NCBI RefSeq assembly: GCF_000364445.2
Contig: NZ_CP043538.1
Span: 1,743,612 to 1,807,611 of the forward strand
Length of the DNA stretch: 64,000 nt
Origin: Methylobacterium mesophilicum SR1.6/6
Lineage (GTDB): Bacteria > Pseudomonadota > Alphaproteobacteria > Rhizobiales > Beijerinckiaceae
Direction: 5' to 3'
The translations under genes and the position numbers were made by a program. Of the stretch, positions 16,227 through 24,740 are shown in pieces. How positions within the stretch are numbered: position 1 is the first letter of the stretch; each line of letters starts with the position of its first letter. The notes below the pieces were generated by a model that saw nothing but the letters and a program-made list of their open reading frames with translations, searched no databases and was not told the origin of the DNA.

Positions 16227-16904
16227 TCAGGCCGTGACGCCGACGCGCAGCCGGTCGAGGACGGGCAGCAGCTCGGACGGGTCGGGTCGCCGCGTGTAGT
16301 CGGGGTTGACCTCGGCGTAGGCGATCACGCCGTCCGTCGCGATCACGTAGCGGGCCGGCATCGGCAGGACCCAGGCCGGATCGTCGTTGATCCTGGCGAG
16401 GTCGTTGCCGAACTGGCGGTAGACCTCCATCAGGTCGTCCGGCAGCGCGAAGCGCAGGCCGAACCTGGAGGCGACGGCGGCGCCGGGGTCGCTCAGGATC
16501 GGGAAGCCCAGCTTGTTGTCGCGCTGGGACTTGCGGCTGTTCGCCTGCGTCTGCGGAGAGATTGCGACGAGGCTCGCGCCCCGCGCCTCGATCTCGGGCC
16601 GGACTTCCTCAAGGGCCTGGAGGTCGTAGTTGCAGTAAGGGCACCAGACCCCGCGGTAGAAGGTGGCCACGATTGGCCCCCGCCCGAGCAGCGACCGCGA
16701 GCTCACGTCGTTCCCATCCGCGTCCCTGAGCGTGAACTCGGGCGCGACGTCGCCGGCCTTGAGGGCGCGGTCGACCTGCCCGCCGTCGACCAGCGCCTGG
16801 GTCGCGCGCCGCATCGTGTCGAGCTGGTCGCGGTTCGGCACCAACGGGAAGCGTCCGTTCTCGAAAGCCTCGCGCAGGGCGTCGAGCTTGTCCTGAAGCC
16901 TCAT
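16227..16904 (-). CDS. AhpC/TSA-type peroxiredoxin-like protein
   Basis: 225 aa from ATG 16904, which has GGGGAG just upstream; an earlier in-frame start at 16956 lacks one. After a helical N-terminal extension of about 55 residues, the thioredoxin fold starts with GDVAPEFTLRD. The active site is FYRGVWCPYCNYDLQAL with a CxxC pair, as in the atypical peroxiredoxin/redoxin group. First gene of the minus-strand operon with GST, SDR and the F420-reductase-like gene, divergent from LysR at 17009. Probable role: thiol-dependent peroxide reduction. Confidence 0.88.
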   Translation of the reverse strand: MRLQDKLDALREAFENGRFPLVPNRDQLDTMRRATQALVDGGQVDRALKAGDVAPEFTLRDADGNDVSSRSLLGRGPIVATFYRGVWCPYCNYDLQALEEVRPEIEARGASLVAISPQTQANSRKSQRDNKLGFPILSDPGAAVASRFGLRFALPDDLMEVYRQFGNDLARINDDPAWVLPMPARYVIATDGVIAYAEVNPDYTRRPDPSELLPVLDRLRVGVTA

Positions 16905-17008
16905 CGCCGTTCTCCCCGGCACCGCATCGGCGCCGTGATCCGGGAGGTAGGCCATCTGCCAAAAACCGTGTATCCGCTTCCCGCGAACATCATTTATCCG
17001 GATTACGA

Positions 17009-17902
17009 ATGAGCGACCGCTGGCAGGAGATGTCCGTGTTCGTCCGCGTTGCGGAGACCGGCAGCCTATCGCGCGCGGGACGCGAGCTGATGCTCTCGCA
17101 GCCCTCCGTGTCGCGCATCGTCGGTGCGCTGGAGGCGCGGCTGGGCACGACGCTGCTCCTGCGCACCACCCGCAGCATCTCGCTGACGGAAGCCGGCAGC
17201 CTCTACCTGGAACGCGCCAGATCCCTCCTCGCGGAGGTCGAGGAGGCCGAGCAGGCGGCACGGGGGGTGGATTCGCTGCAGGGCGTCATCCGCCTCGCGC
17301 TGCCGGTGCTGTACGGCTCACGGGCGGTCATCCCCGCGCTCTCGACGTTCCTGGCACGACATCCGGACCTGAGGGTTGAGATCACCATGAGCGATGCGCG
17401 CCAGAACCTCGTCACGGACGGGGTCGACGTCGCCATCCGCATGGGTGTCGGGCCGCTGGCGGACTCCTCCTTCGGAGCCCGCAGGGTCGCGGCGGTCGAG
17501 CGGCTGGTCGTCGCGTCTCCGGCCTATCTCTCGGCCCGCGGCACGCCGGCCAACCCGGCCGAGCTCGCCGGCCACGACTGCATCGTCCAGCACGGCCTGT
17601 TCGGTCGCGAGAGTTGGCGCTTCACGCACAATCGGACCGCCACCTCCGTCGACGTCCCCGCCAAGCTCTGGATCAACTCGGCGTCCGGCATCCTCGCCGC
17701 CGCGGTCGCGGGGCTGGGCATCGCGCTGGCGACCCGTGTCATGGTCGGGGAGGAGCTGCGAACCGGCCAGCTCACGCATCTGCTCGAACCCTATCGGCTC
17801 GATCCGGCGGAGGTCTATGCGGTCTTCCCGGCGGGTCCGAGGCCGTCGGCGAAGGTCCGCGCCATCGTGGATCATCTCGGAGCGTCGCTCGCTCCGGGTT
17901 GA
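17009..17902 (+). CDS. LysR-family transcriptional regulator (divergent from the peroxiredoxin-GST operon)
   Basis: 297 aa. The N-terminal helix-turn-helix is FVRVAETGSLSRAGREL, then QPSVSRIVGALEARLGTTLL, followed by the linker helix and the periplasmic-binding-like effector domain (LRVEITMSDARQNLVTDGVD, then MGVGPLADSSFGAR). Divergent placement, 104 bp from the peroxiredoxin start, suggests it controls that operon. The intergenic region contains TTATCCGGATTA near the start, a partly palindromic candidate site. It differs from the 48-bp motif shared by the other two plus-strand LysR genes. Confidence 0.92.
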   Translation: MSDRWQEMSVFVRVAETGSLSRAGRELMLSQPSVSRIVGALEARLGTTLLLRTTRSISLTEAGSLYLERARSLLAEVEEAEQAARGVDSLQGVIRLALPVLYGSRAVIPALSTFLARHPDLRVEITMSDARQNLVTDGVDVAIRMGVGPLADSSFGARRVAAVERLVVASPAYLSARGTPANPAELAGHDCIVQHGLFGRESWRFTHNRTATSVDVPAKLWINSASGILAAAVAGLGIALATRVMVGEELRTGQLTHLLEPYRLDPAEVYAVFPAGPRPSAKVRAIVDHLGASLAPG

Positions 17903-17920
17903 ACAGCGACGTTGTCACGC

Positions 17921-18202
17921 ATGGCCGACATGGAGAGCCGGGCCGGCCAGGGCACTACCGTGACCCACCACCTGCCCCTGGCGTAGGAGGCGGTGCCGGC
18001 GGAGACCAATAAGCTCGCGGACATGGTTGCGGGCGGCTCCGCCTCCGCCCGGGTCGTGCCGGTCGACGACAACGACGAGGTGTACGCCGTCACGGCCTCC
18101 TACCCTGTGGATGCGGGCTTCCGGGTCGACGAGGCCGTCAGCGCTCAAGCCGGCCTGGGCTCGCTTGAGCGGGGTGGTACCTCATCCTGGGGAGTGACCT
18201 GA
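17921..18202 (+). pseudogene. Remnant of a hybrid histidine kinase (ATPase tail plus receiver)
   Basis: In one frame, residues MESRAGQGTTVTHHLPLA (the usual end of a histidine-kinase ATPase domain) reach a TAG at 17984-17986. The same frame then continues with ARVVPVDDNDEVYAVTASY and DAGFRVDEA, the start of a receiver domain, before ending at 18202. The kinase core, phospho-acceptor and most of the receiver are missing. This is a decayed gene end left next to the LysR gene. Confidence 0.6.
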
Positions 18203-18225
18203 TCATGCCCGGCGGCATGGGCGGG

Positions 18226-18261
18226 CATGCCGCTCATGCCGCTCATGCCGCTCATGCCGCC
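18226..18261. repeat. 9-bp tandem microrepeat (CATGCCGCT, four units)
   Basis: CATGCCGCT occurs three times in a row at 18226-18252, followed by CATGCCGCC at 18253-18261. It lies between the kinase remnant and the end of the reductase gene. No function is evident; slippage-prone length variation is likely. Confidence 0.7.
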
Positions 18262-18299
18262 TCGGCGCCTACGTGACGGTACACCCCGTGGCAACCGAC

Positions 18300-19010
18300 T
18301 CAAGCGCCCTCGACGCGGTAGCGGAGCCAGACCATGCCGCCCTCCAGGGTCTCGGTGTGGAAGTGGCGAAGCGCCTGACCGGCGCCGGGCCGCTCGTCGG
18401 GCTCGCCCGCGTACTCGAAGATGGTGGGGACACCTGCCAAGCCGTCGACGGCCGGAAAGATGAGCACGCTGATCTCGTCGATCAGGCCAGCCTTCAGGAA
18501 GGCGCCGTTGACGGCCGCGCCCCCTTCCAGCAGCAGGGTTTCTACGCCGAAGGTCTCGCCGAGCGCGTCCATGGCCTTGGCGAGGTCGCGACCGTCACGA
18601 CCCGCGAACAGGTAGGACACGCCGTCCTCGCGCAGCTCGGCGAGGTAGGCGTCGGACACCGTCTCCGAGAGCACCGCGACGGCATGGTCACCCAAGAGGT
18701 TGTCCTGCCCGTAGTGGACCTTGCCGTGCGGGTCGATGGCGACCGCGAGGTTCCGGTCGCGGCGGTCGCCGACGAACGGCTCGCGCGAGCTCACGCCGGG
18801 GCCGGTCACCGGCCGCGCCTTGCCCTTCGAGATCTCCTGCATGGTCACGCGCCCGCACATCCAGCCCTGGGCGCCGAACTTGGCGGAGACCTCGTCGTAG
18901 TGTTGCCGGAGCCGGGCCCCGTCCACGCCGGATGCCGGGACGGTGAAGCGGCTGGGGTGCAGCTTGCCGTCGATGGACGTCACCATGTGGCAGATGATCT
19001 TCGGGCGCAT
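18300..19010 (-). CDS. Dihydrofolate-reductase/RibD C-terminal-domain family protein
   Basis: 236 aa. The start KIICHMVTSIDGKL is the hallmark of the RibD-C/DHFR-like fold. Later segments GWMCGRVTMQEISKG, TLLLEGGAAVNGAFLKAGLIDEIS and a TIFEYAG turn complete the NADPH-binding reductase pattern. The family includes riboflavin-pathway reductases, but stand-alone copies like this have unknown substrates. It follows the 58-aa gene at 19069 by 58 bp on the same strand, and both diverge from the LysR gene at 19376. Confidence 0.85.
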   Translation of the reverse strand: MRPKIICHMVTSIDGKLHPSRFTVPASGVDGARLRQHYDEVSAKFGAQGWMCGRVTMQEISKGKARPVTGPGVSSREPFVGDRRDRNLAVAIDPHGKVHYGQDNLLGDHAVAVLSETVSDAYLAELREDGVSYLFAGRDGRDLAKAMDALGETFGVETLLLEGGAAVNGAFLKAGLIDEISVLIFPAVDGLAGVPTIFEYAGEPDERPGAGQALRHFHTETLEGGMVWLRYRVEGA

Positions 19011-19068
19011 CGGGTTCCTCGCGTTCGGGTGGCCTGTCGATATCCTCGACGGACGGCGGAGCGACTGG

Positions 19069-19245
19069 CTAGAGCGTTGAGATGTGGGCGTGGTCGCGCC
19101 ACCTTGCGGCGGCGATGTTCGCGCTTCGGCCCTCCCACTGCAGGAGCTTGCCCTTGTAGGTTCCGCTCACCTTCCAGACAGCCTTGGATTTCTGCTCCAC
19201 CGCGAGCTCGAACTTCTCCCCGCGGACGACCACGGTCTTGGTCAT
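19069..19245 (-). CDS. Small conserved-looking hypothetical protein
   Basis: 58 aa from ATG 19245, with an AAGAAGGG purine stretch upstream. The sequence is beta-rich (KTVVVRGEKFELAVEQ, then AVWKVSGTYKGKLLQWEG) and ends in a basic, helical SANIAAARWRDHAHI. No membrane or signal segment. It is first in a two-gene unit with the DHFR-family gene and divergent from LysR 19376, with the shared 48-bp motif in between. Function unknown. Confidence 0.55.
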   Translation of the reverse strand: MTKTVVVRGEKFELAVEQKSKAVWKVSGTYKGKLLQWEGRSANIAAARWRDHAHISTL

Positions 19246-19330
19246 GCGACGCCCTTCTTTTCGCCGACGATGCCGGTACGGACGGACCGCCGGTAGTGCA
19301 GGACGTTCGATACACCCTGCCGCCACGACC

Positions 19331-19378
19331 GATTAGCCGCTAATATCCACATGAGCTCATGAGCGGTGATTATGAATG
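19331..19378 (+). promoter_or_regulatory. 48-bp shared LysR-region motif, copy A
   Basis: Starts GATTAG, contains the perfect 12-bp palindrome CATGAGCTCATG at 19350-19361 and ends TTATGAATG with the start codon of the LysR gene. Flanking TAAT (19341-19344) and ATTA (19369-19372) extend the dyad symmetry. It aligns without gaps to 28669-28716 (35 of 48 identical) and 26918-26965 (33 of 48). Probable LysR operator/promoter. Confidence 0.7.
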
Positions 19379-20266
19379 GCGCGCGAGAACCTGAACGACC
19401 TGCTCGCCTTCGTGACGGTCGCGCAGGAGCGCAGCTTCACCCGCGCGGCGCCCAAGCTCGGCGTGACGCAGTCGGCCCTCAGCCACGCCATGAACGGGCT
19501 TGAGGAGCGGCTCGGCGTCCGCCTCCTGAACCGCTCCACCCGCAGCGTCGCCCCGACGGAAGCCGGCGAGCGCCTCCTGCGCATCGTTGGCCCGCAATTC
19601 GAGGGCATCGAGGCCGACCTCGCAGCCCTGACCGAGATGCGCGAGAAGCCGGCCGGCACCGTCCGGATCTCGTCCGGCGACCACGCCGCCGGCATCCTCC
19701 TGCCCGCCCTTGAGCGGCTCGTGCCGGAGTACCCGGACATCAAGGTGGAGGTCATCGTCGACAACGGCCTCACCGACATCGTCGCCGGGCGCTTCGACGC
19801 CGGCGTCCGCTTGGGCGAGGCGGTCGAGAAGGACATGATCGCGACCCGCATCGGGCCCGAGATGCGCATGGCCGTTGTCGGCTCCCCTGCCTACCTCAAG
19901 GGCCGGGGCAAGCCGCGCGTCCCCCAGGACCTGACGGACCACTCCTGCATCAACATCCACCTGGCGAGCTACGGCGGCCACTATGCCTGGGAGTTCGAGA
20001 AGGGCGGCCAGGAAGTGAAGGTGCGGGTGGAAGGCCCGCTCGCCTTCAACGCCATCGACCTGAACCGGAAGGCGGCCCTGGCCGGCCTCGGGCTGGCCTA
20101 CGTCCCCGAGGACCTCGTGCTGGTCGACATCGCCGAGGGCCGGCTCACCCACGTCCTCGCGGACTGGTGCCCGCCGTTCCCGGGCTACCACCTGTACTAC
20201 CCGAGCCGCCGCCAGGCCTCGCCGGCCTTCGCGGTCGTGGTGGAAGCGTTGCGTCACCGGGGCTGA
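19376..20266 (+). CDS. LysR-family transcriptional regulator
   Basis: 296 aa. The DNA-binding domain reads LLAFVTVAQERSFTRAAPKL, then TQSALSHAMNGLEERLGVRL. The effector domain includes RISSGDHAAGILLPALERL, IVAGRFDAGVRLGEAVEKDM and the ending FPGYHLYYPSRRQASPAF, features of the LysR group that controls small-molecule oxidoreductase genes. It is a close paralogue of the regulator at 28714: same length, same ending motif and matching promoter motif. It diverges from the small gene at 19069 and the DHFR-family gene. Confidence 0.92.
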   Translation: MARENLNDLLAFVTVAQERSFTRAAPKLGVTQSALSHAMNGLEERLGVRLLNRSTRSVAPTEAGERLLRIVGPQFEGIEADLAALTEMREKPAGTVRISSGDHAAGILLPALERLVPEYPDIKVEVIVDNGLTDIVAGRFDAGVRLGEAVEKDMIATRIGPEMRMAVVGSPAYLKGRGKPRVPQDLTDHSCINIHLASYGGHYAWEFEKGGQEVKVRVEGPLAFNAIDLNRKAALAGLGLAYVPEDLVLVDIAEGRLTHVLADWCPPFPGYHLYYPSRRQASPAFAVVVEALRHRG

Positions 20267-20474
20267 GGCGCGCCAGGGTTCGCCGATGGTCATCCGGCGA
20301 ACATGGCCGCATCCATGCGCGGCGCGCCGGATCGAGATGGCCGAATCCCGACGGCTTCGCGGTCCAACCTGACCGGCTCGGCTGGGAGAAGGACCGCCCA
20401 GGGTGGCAGGCGGGCTTCGGCGCCGTGCCTGGAAGCTGACCTCCGGCCCTCGACCGAGGCCGCATGGGAATGCG

Positions 20475-21362
20475 CTAAAGCGCCCTGACGAAGCGTACGA
20501 AGGCCGCGAGCGCCGGATCGCGGCGATGGCTCCGAGGGAAGTAGATGCGGGGTCCGTCAAACTCCAGCGGCCAGTCGTCCAACAGGGTGGTGAGCTCACC
20601 GCGTTTGACATGATGGGCGACGAACTCCTCGAAGGTGAACAAGACGCCGTTTCCAGCGATGGCTGCGGCGACCTGGATGTCGCTTGAGGCAGTTATCAGC
20701 CGCCCTTCCGGCCGCACCCTGATCCGTTCGCCATCTCGCTCGAACTCCCAGACGGCCACACGTCCGCTCGGGAACAGGTGCCCGATGCCCGCATGGGCTT
20801 CCAGTTCCGCCGGATGGCGTGGCGTGCCGTGTGCGGCCAGATACGCCGGGGACGCCACGCCAACATACCGCTGACGCCTCGGTCCGATTGGCACTGCCAT
20901 CATGTCGGCTGCGATGTGCTCGTCGTAGCGGATGCCAGCGACGCATCCCGCCTCCATGACGTCGACCAAGCCTTCGGTCACGCTGATCTCAAGTCGGATG
21001 CGAGGATGGGCGGCGAGAAAGGCGGCGGCGATCGGGGGGAGGATGTGGCGTGCGACGACGCCGGGCACATCGAGCTTCAGCGTGCCGCCCGGCTCACCAC
21101 CGGGCGTCAGGTCGTCGTAGGCCACCGCGATTTCCGTCAAGGCGGGGCGCAGCCTTTCCAGGAGCCGCTGACCAGCTTCCGTCGGCACGATGCTCCTGGT
21201 GGTTCGATTGAAGAGGCGGACGCCCGTCGCCTGTTCCAGCCGCTGGACGGCATCACTGAGCGAGGACGCCGAAACGCCATGGCGTTGCGCGGCAGCCCGA
21301 AATCCCCCGGCATCGGCGACCCGCATGAACGAACCCAGGTCATTGAGGTCGGCACCTGCCAT
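20475..21362 (-). CDS. LysR-family transcriptional regulator (divergent from aldo/keto reductase)
   Basis: 295 aa. The helix-turn-helix region is SFMRVADAGGFRAAAQRHGV, then SASSLSDAVQRLEQATGVRL. The effector domain (TLKLDVPGVVARHILPPIAA, then VTEGLVDVMEAGCVAGIRYD) follows the same architecture as the other regulators here. It faces away from the aldo/keto reductase gene at 21476, and an inverted repeat ATTGTCCG...CGGACAAT lies at 21361-21413. It probably regulates that gene and its own expression. Confidence 0.92.
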   Translation of the reverse strand: MAGADLNDLGSFMRVADAGGFRAAAQRHGVSASSLSDAVQRLEQATGVRLFNRTTRSIVPTEAGQRLLERLRPALTEIAVAYDDLTPGGEPGGTLKLDVPGVVARHILPPIAAAFLAAHPRIRLEISVTEGLVDVMEAGCVAGIRYDEHIAADMMAVPIGPRRQRYVGVASPAYLAAHGTPRHPAELEAHAGIGHLFPSGRVAVWEFERDGERIRVRPEGRLITASSDIQVAAAIAGNGVLFTFEEFVAHHVKRGELTTLLDDWPLEFDGPRIYFPRSHRRDPALAAFVRFVRAL

Positions 21363-21413
21363 TGTCCGGCTCCGCGAACGCCTCGTTCGTTCGTGGGCGT
21401 CTTATCGGACAAT
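21361..21413. promoter_or_regulatory. Inverted repeat in the LysR / aldo-keto reductase intergenic region
   Basis: ATTGTCCG at 21361-21368 and CGGACAAT at 21406-21413 are exact inverse complements, 37 bp apart. The left arm overlaps the LysR start codon. The spacing would fit a LysR tetramer contacting two half-site regions, so this is a candidate operator. Confidence 0.5.
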
Positions 21414-21475
21414 AGGTCGATGGCCTACTGCATTCTCGGGAGCCCCGCCGATGGGGTTCATGAATGGAGGGTGCA

Positions 21476-22432
21476 ATGGAGACGCGTCGTCTCGGCCCGA
21501 ACGGGCCGATGGTGTCGGCAATCGGCCTCGGCTGCATGGGCATGTCGGAGTTCTACGGCCACAGCGACCGTGTCGCCGCCCTTGCCACGATCTCGGCGGC
21601 AATCGAGGCGGGGGTCACCCTGTTCGACACGGGCGACTTCTACGGCATGGGTCACAACGAATTGCTCTTGGCCGAGGGCCTGCGCGGTAAACGCAGCAGG
21701 GCTTTCATCCAGGTGAAGTTCGGCGCCCAGCGAGGGCCGGACGGCGCGTTCGTCGGGACCGACGCGCGCCCTTCCGCCCTGAAGACCGCGTTGGCCTACT
21801 CGCTACGGCGTCTCGGGACCGACCACGTCGATCTCTACCAGACGGGCCTCGACCCGGCCGTCCCGGTCGAGGACACGGTCGGCGCCATAGGAGACCTCGT
21901 GCGACAGGGTTACGTCCGGCACGTCGGCATCACCAACGTCGATGCCGCGACCTTGCGGCGGGCCCACGCGGCGCATCCGGTCACGGCGCTGCAATTCGAG
22001 TATGGGCTAATGTCCCGCGACATCGAAGGCGAGGTGTTGCCGACCTGCCGAGAGCTTGGCATCGGCGTCACGGCCTACGGCGTCCTCGGCCGGGGCCTGC
22101 TGACGGGCAGTTCGGGAAGCGGCGCGGGCGACTTCCGGGCGGCCGTCTTCCCACGTTTCCAAGGGGTGAACCGGGCTCGCAACGGAGAGCTTGCGGGCGC
22201 GCTGCACCAAGTCGCGCGGACTTACGGGATCACGGTCGCGCAGGCGGCCATCGGTTGGGCTGCAAGCCAGGGCGACGACATCGTCCCCCTGGTCGGCGCT
22301 CGCACGCCGAAGCGTCTGACTGAAGCGTTGGCATCGCCCTTACGGCTGTCGCCTGAAGCCCTGTCGGCCATTGACAAGGCGGTTCCGCAAGACGCGGTTA
22401 GCGGGAGCCGTGAGATGATCGCGCACGGTTGA
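21476..22432 (+). CDS. Aldo/keto reductase lacking the usual catalytic histidine
   Basis: 318 aa from ATG 21476, with GGAGG five bases upstream. The TIM-barrel AKR pattern is clear: LGPNGPMVSAIGLGCMGMSE, then LFDTGDFYGMGHNELLL, with the catalytic Asp and Tyr, and VKFG with the Lys. At the fourth tetrad position, where most relatives read LYYQHRVD, this protein has LYQTGLDPAVPVED, so the His is absent. The C-terminal NADPH-binding part (GWAASQGDDIVPLVGARTP) is intact. It is divergent from LysR 20475. Activity may be altered or specialised. Confidence 0.85.
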   Translation: METRRLGPNGPMVSAIGLGCMGMSEFYGHSDRVAALATISAAIEAGVTLFDTGDFYGMGHNELLLAEGLRGKRSRAFIQVKFGAQRGPDGAFVGTDARPSALKTALAYSLRRLGTDHVDLYQTGLDPAVPVEDTVGAIGDLVRQGYVRHVGITNVDAATLRRAHAAHPVTALQFEYGLMSRDIEGEVLPTCRELGIGVTAYGVLGRGLLTGSSGSGAGDFRAAVFPRFQGVNRARNGELAGALHQVARTYGITVAQAAIGWAASQGDDIVPLVGARTPKRLTEALASPLRLSPEALSAIDKAVPQDAVSGSREMIAHG

Positions 22433-22613
22433 GCAGGAGCGAGCGCGGAGATCAGGCCGACAACCGGTTCGCGCTCCGCCGGTCGATCTTCCATCCACGG
22501 CGGCCATGCCGCGCCACTCCACCAGGCGGCCCGCCAGCGGACATCCCCAAGGCCGCTCGGGATCGGAAGCCGATGCCTGCTCGACCCGGCAGGATGCGCA
22601 AGGACCCGGATCG

Positions 22614-23657
22614 TCAACGATTTCCATAGAGGGGCGCCGCCTTTGCGAAGGCCCTCGCGTGGAAGACGGTCGCGCCCTGCCCGCCGTTCCCGTCGCTCGT
22701 CACGACGAGGATCTCGTCGGTGCCCGGTCGCAGGGCCATGCTGGTCGAGTGCAGGTTGTGGCCCCCGTCGCGCCCCGGCAGCAGCACCTGCCCGATGGGG
22801 ATGCCGTTCCGGTTGAATGCCAGCACCCGGCCCTGGCCGTAGATGGCGACGTAGAGGTTGCCGTCGGCGTCGGCGCGCATCGAGTCGGGCGCGGGGCCGG
22901 TGAAGTGATAGGCGACCGCTGTCCCGAACGGCGCGGGCGTGGTGGCGTCGGCGAGCTCGACCCGGTGCAGCAGGTTGCGGCTGAACTCCGTGACCCACAG
23001 CGTCCTGCCGTCCGGGCTCAGGGCGACGCCGTTGGCCATCGCGAGGTGCGGCAGCACGGGCGTGACGGTCTTCAGGTCGGGGGCGACGTAGTACACGCCC
23101 CCCTTCGGGTCGGTCGAGGTTCCACGGAAGTCGGTGAAGTAGAAGCCGCCTTGGGCGTCGAACACGAGGTCGTTCGGCATGTAGCCGGCCTTTGTCGGTA
23201 CGACCTCACGCAGGCCCGAGCCGTCCGGCGCGACCGAGACGACGGCGCCGACGCCCTTCGCGAAATCCATGGCGGCGATGAAGACGCGCCCGTCCTGGTG
23301 GAGCGCGATGCCGCCGGGGCCGAGGCTTTCCAGGCTGACCAGCGTCGATAGCCGCTTGTCCGGCGACGCACGGAGCACGCGCCGGCCGGCCACGTCGCAG
23401 AACAGGAGGTCGCCGTCCCGGTCGAACGCCGGCCCCTCAAGCACCAACCCCTCGGACGACACCCTCAGCCAGGGCTCCGCGACCACCGCCTGCAAGCCGC
23501 GTTCGGAGGGCGGTATCGGGACGGGGCCGCGGGTCTGCGCGTCGTAGGCGAGCCCGGGGACCGCCCCGCCGCCCTGCTGCGCGTACGCCGCCGGGGCAGC
23601 CCACGCGACAAGCAGCGCCGCGAGCTGGAGGGTGTACCGTGCCCTGGTTCGGAGCAT
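22614..23657 (-). CDS. SMP-30/gluconolactonase-family secreted beta-propeller protein
   Basis: 347 aa from ATG 23657, which has GGAGGCGGGG upstream. A signal peptide (LQLAALLVAWAAPAAYAQ) ends near residue 25. The body is a six-bladed propeller with repeated blade motifs: FDRDGDLLFCDVAGRRVLR, GGIALHQDGRVFIAAMD, MPNDLVFDAQGGFYFTDFRG and NGVALSPDGRTLWVTEFSRN. These match the SMP-30/LRE group of metal-dependent lactonases. Last gene of the minus-strand set MFS-SDR-AKR-lactonase. A periplasmic lactone hydrolase fits these neighbours. Confidence 0.86.
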   Translation of the reverse strand: MLRTRARYTLQLAALLVAWAAPAAYAQQGGGAVPGLAYDAQTRGPVPIPPSERGLQAVVAEPWLRVSSEGLVLEGPAFDRDGDLLFCDVAGRRVLRASPDKRLSTLVSLESLGPGGIALHQDGRVFIAAMDFAKGVGAVVSVAPDGSGLREVVPTKAGYMPNDLVFDAQGGFYFTDFRGTSTDPKGGVYYVAPDLKTVTPVLPHLAMANGVALSPDGRTLWVTEFSRNLLHRVELADATTPAPFGTAVAYHFTGPAPDSMRADADGNLYVAIYGQGRVLAFNRNGIPIGQVLLPGRDGGHNLHSTSMALRPGTDEILVVTSDGNGGQGATVFHARAFAKAAPLYGNR

Positions 23658-23697
23658 GTCCCCGCCTCCGTGAATGGTCACGCCGATTCCGGACGGC

Positions 23698-24687
23698 CTA
23701 CCAGGCGTAGGCGACAGGCGCCTCGTCGCCGGGGCCGGGCCAGATCTCGTCCAGCCTCGCCAGCGTCTCGCCGGAGAGGGCCAGCGACGGCGCCCTCAGG
23801 TTCTGGCGCAACTGCTCGACCGTGCGCGGGCCGGTGATGGCCGCGGTGACCACCGGGTTGTGCAGGAGCCAGGCGAGCGCCACGTCGGAGGGAGCCTCGC
23901 CGATCTCGGCGCAGAGCGCCTCGTAGGCTTCGAGCTGCGGACGGAGCTTGTCGATCCGCTGCTGCAGGTGCGGGCTCGCCCTCCGACCCTCGTTCGCCTT
24001 GCGAAGGACGCCGCCCAGCAGCCCCATGCCGACCGGGCTCCACGGGATGAGGCCGATGCCGAAGTGGCGCAGGGCCGGGATCACCTCCAACTCCACCGTG
24101 CGCTGGGTCAGGTTGTAGAGGCTCTGCTCGGAAGCGAGCCCCAGCAAGTTGCGCGCGGTGGCCGTGCACTGGGCGGTGGCGATGTCCCAGCCGGCGAAGT
24201 TGCTCGACCCGACGTAGGTGATCTTGCCCTCGCGGATGAGCTGCTCCATCGCCTGCCAGATCTCCGCCCATGGCGTCGCCCGGTCGACGTGGTGCATCTG
24301 GTAGAGGTCGATGTGGTCGGTCTTCAGCCGGCGCAGGCTGGCCTCGCAGGCCCGGCGGATGTGGTAGGCCGACAGGTACTTGTCGTTCGGCCCCGTCCCC
24401 ATCGGCTGGTAGACCTTGGTCGCCAGTACGATCCGGTCACGGCGGCCGGTGTCCTGGGCGAGCCAGCGGCCAATGATCTCCTCGGAGACGCCGTAGCCCT
24501 TCGCCATGTCGGGCGATTGCGGGCCGCCGTAGACGTCAGCCGTATCGAAGAAGTTGATGCCGGCGGCGAGCGCCTCGTCCATGACCGCGAAGCTCGTCGC
24601 CTCGTCGGTCAGCTCGCCGAAGTTCATGGTGCCGAGCGCCAAGCGGCTGACCCGCAGGCCGGTCCGGCCGAGATGCGTGGTGTCCAT
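23698..24687 (-). CDS. Aldo/keto reductase (complete catalytic tetrad)
   Basis: 329 aa from ATG 24687. LGRTGLRVSRLALGTMNFGE starts the barrel. The tetrad residues are visible: Asp and Tyr in FFDTADVYGG, Lys in VLATKVYQP and His in LYQMHHVD. Later motifs GSSNFAGWDIATAQ and WSPVGMGLLGGVL are typical of the YajO/IolS-like AKR branch. It lies between the SDR (53-bp gap) and the SMP-30 gene (40-bp gap), so it is probably cotranscribed and acts on aldehydes or ketones in the same route. Confidence 0.9.
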   Translation of the reverse strand: MDTTHLGRTGLRVSRLALGTMNFGELTDEATSFAVMDEALAAGINFFDTADVYGGPQSPDMAKGYGVSEEIIGRWLAQDTGRRDRIVLATKVYQPMGTGPNDKYLSAYHIRRACEASLRRLKTDHIDLYQMHHVDRATPWAEIWQAMEQLIREGKITYVGSSNFAGWDIATAQCTATARNLLGLASEQSLYNLTQRTVELEVIPALRHFGIGLIPWSPVGMGLLGGVLRKANEGRRASPHLQQRIDKLRPQLEAYEALCAEIGEAPSDVALAWLLHNPVVTAAITGPRTVEQLRQNLRAPSLALSGETLARLDEIWPGPGDEAPVAYAW

Positions 24688-24740
24688 CGGATCGCTCCCG
24701 AATTCCGTCGTCGTCGAAAGGGGTCGTGGGCCGGCCGCGC

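Noticed and set aside
18226..18261. Possible binding-site array formed by the CATGCCGCT microrepeat
   Set aside because: It lies between a pseudogene and the end of a convergent gene, not at a promoter; slippage is the simpler account.
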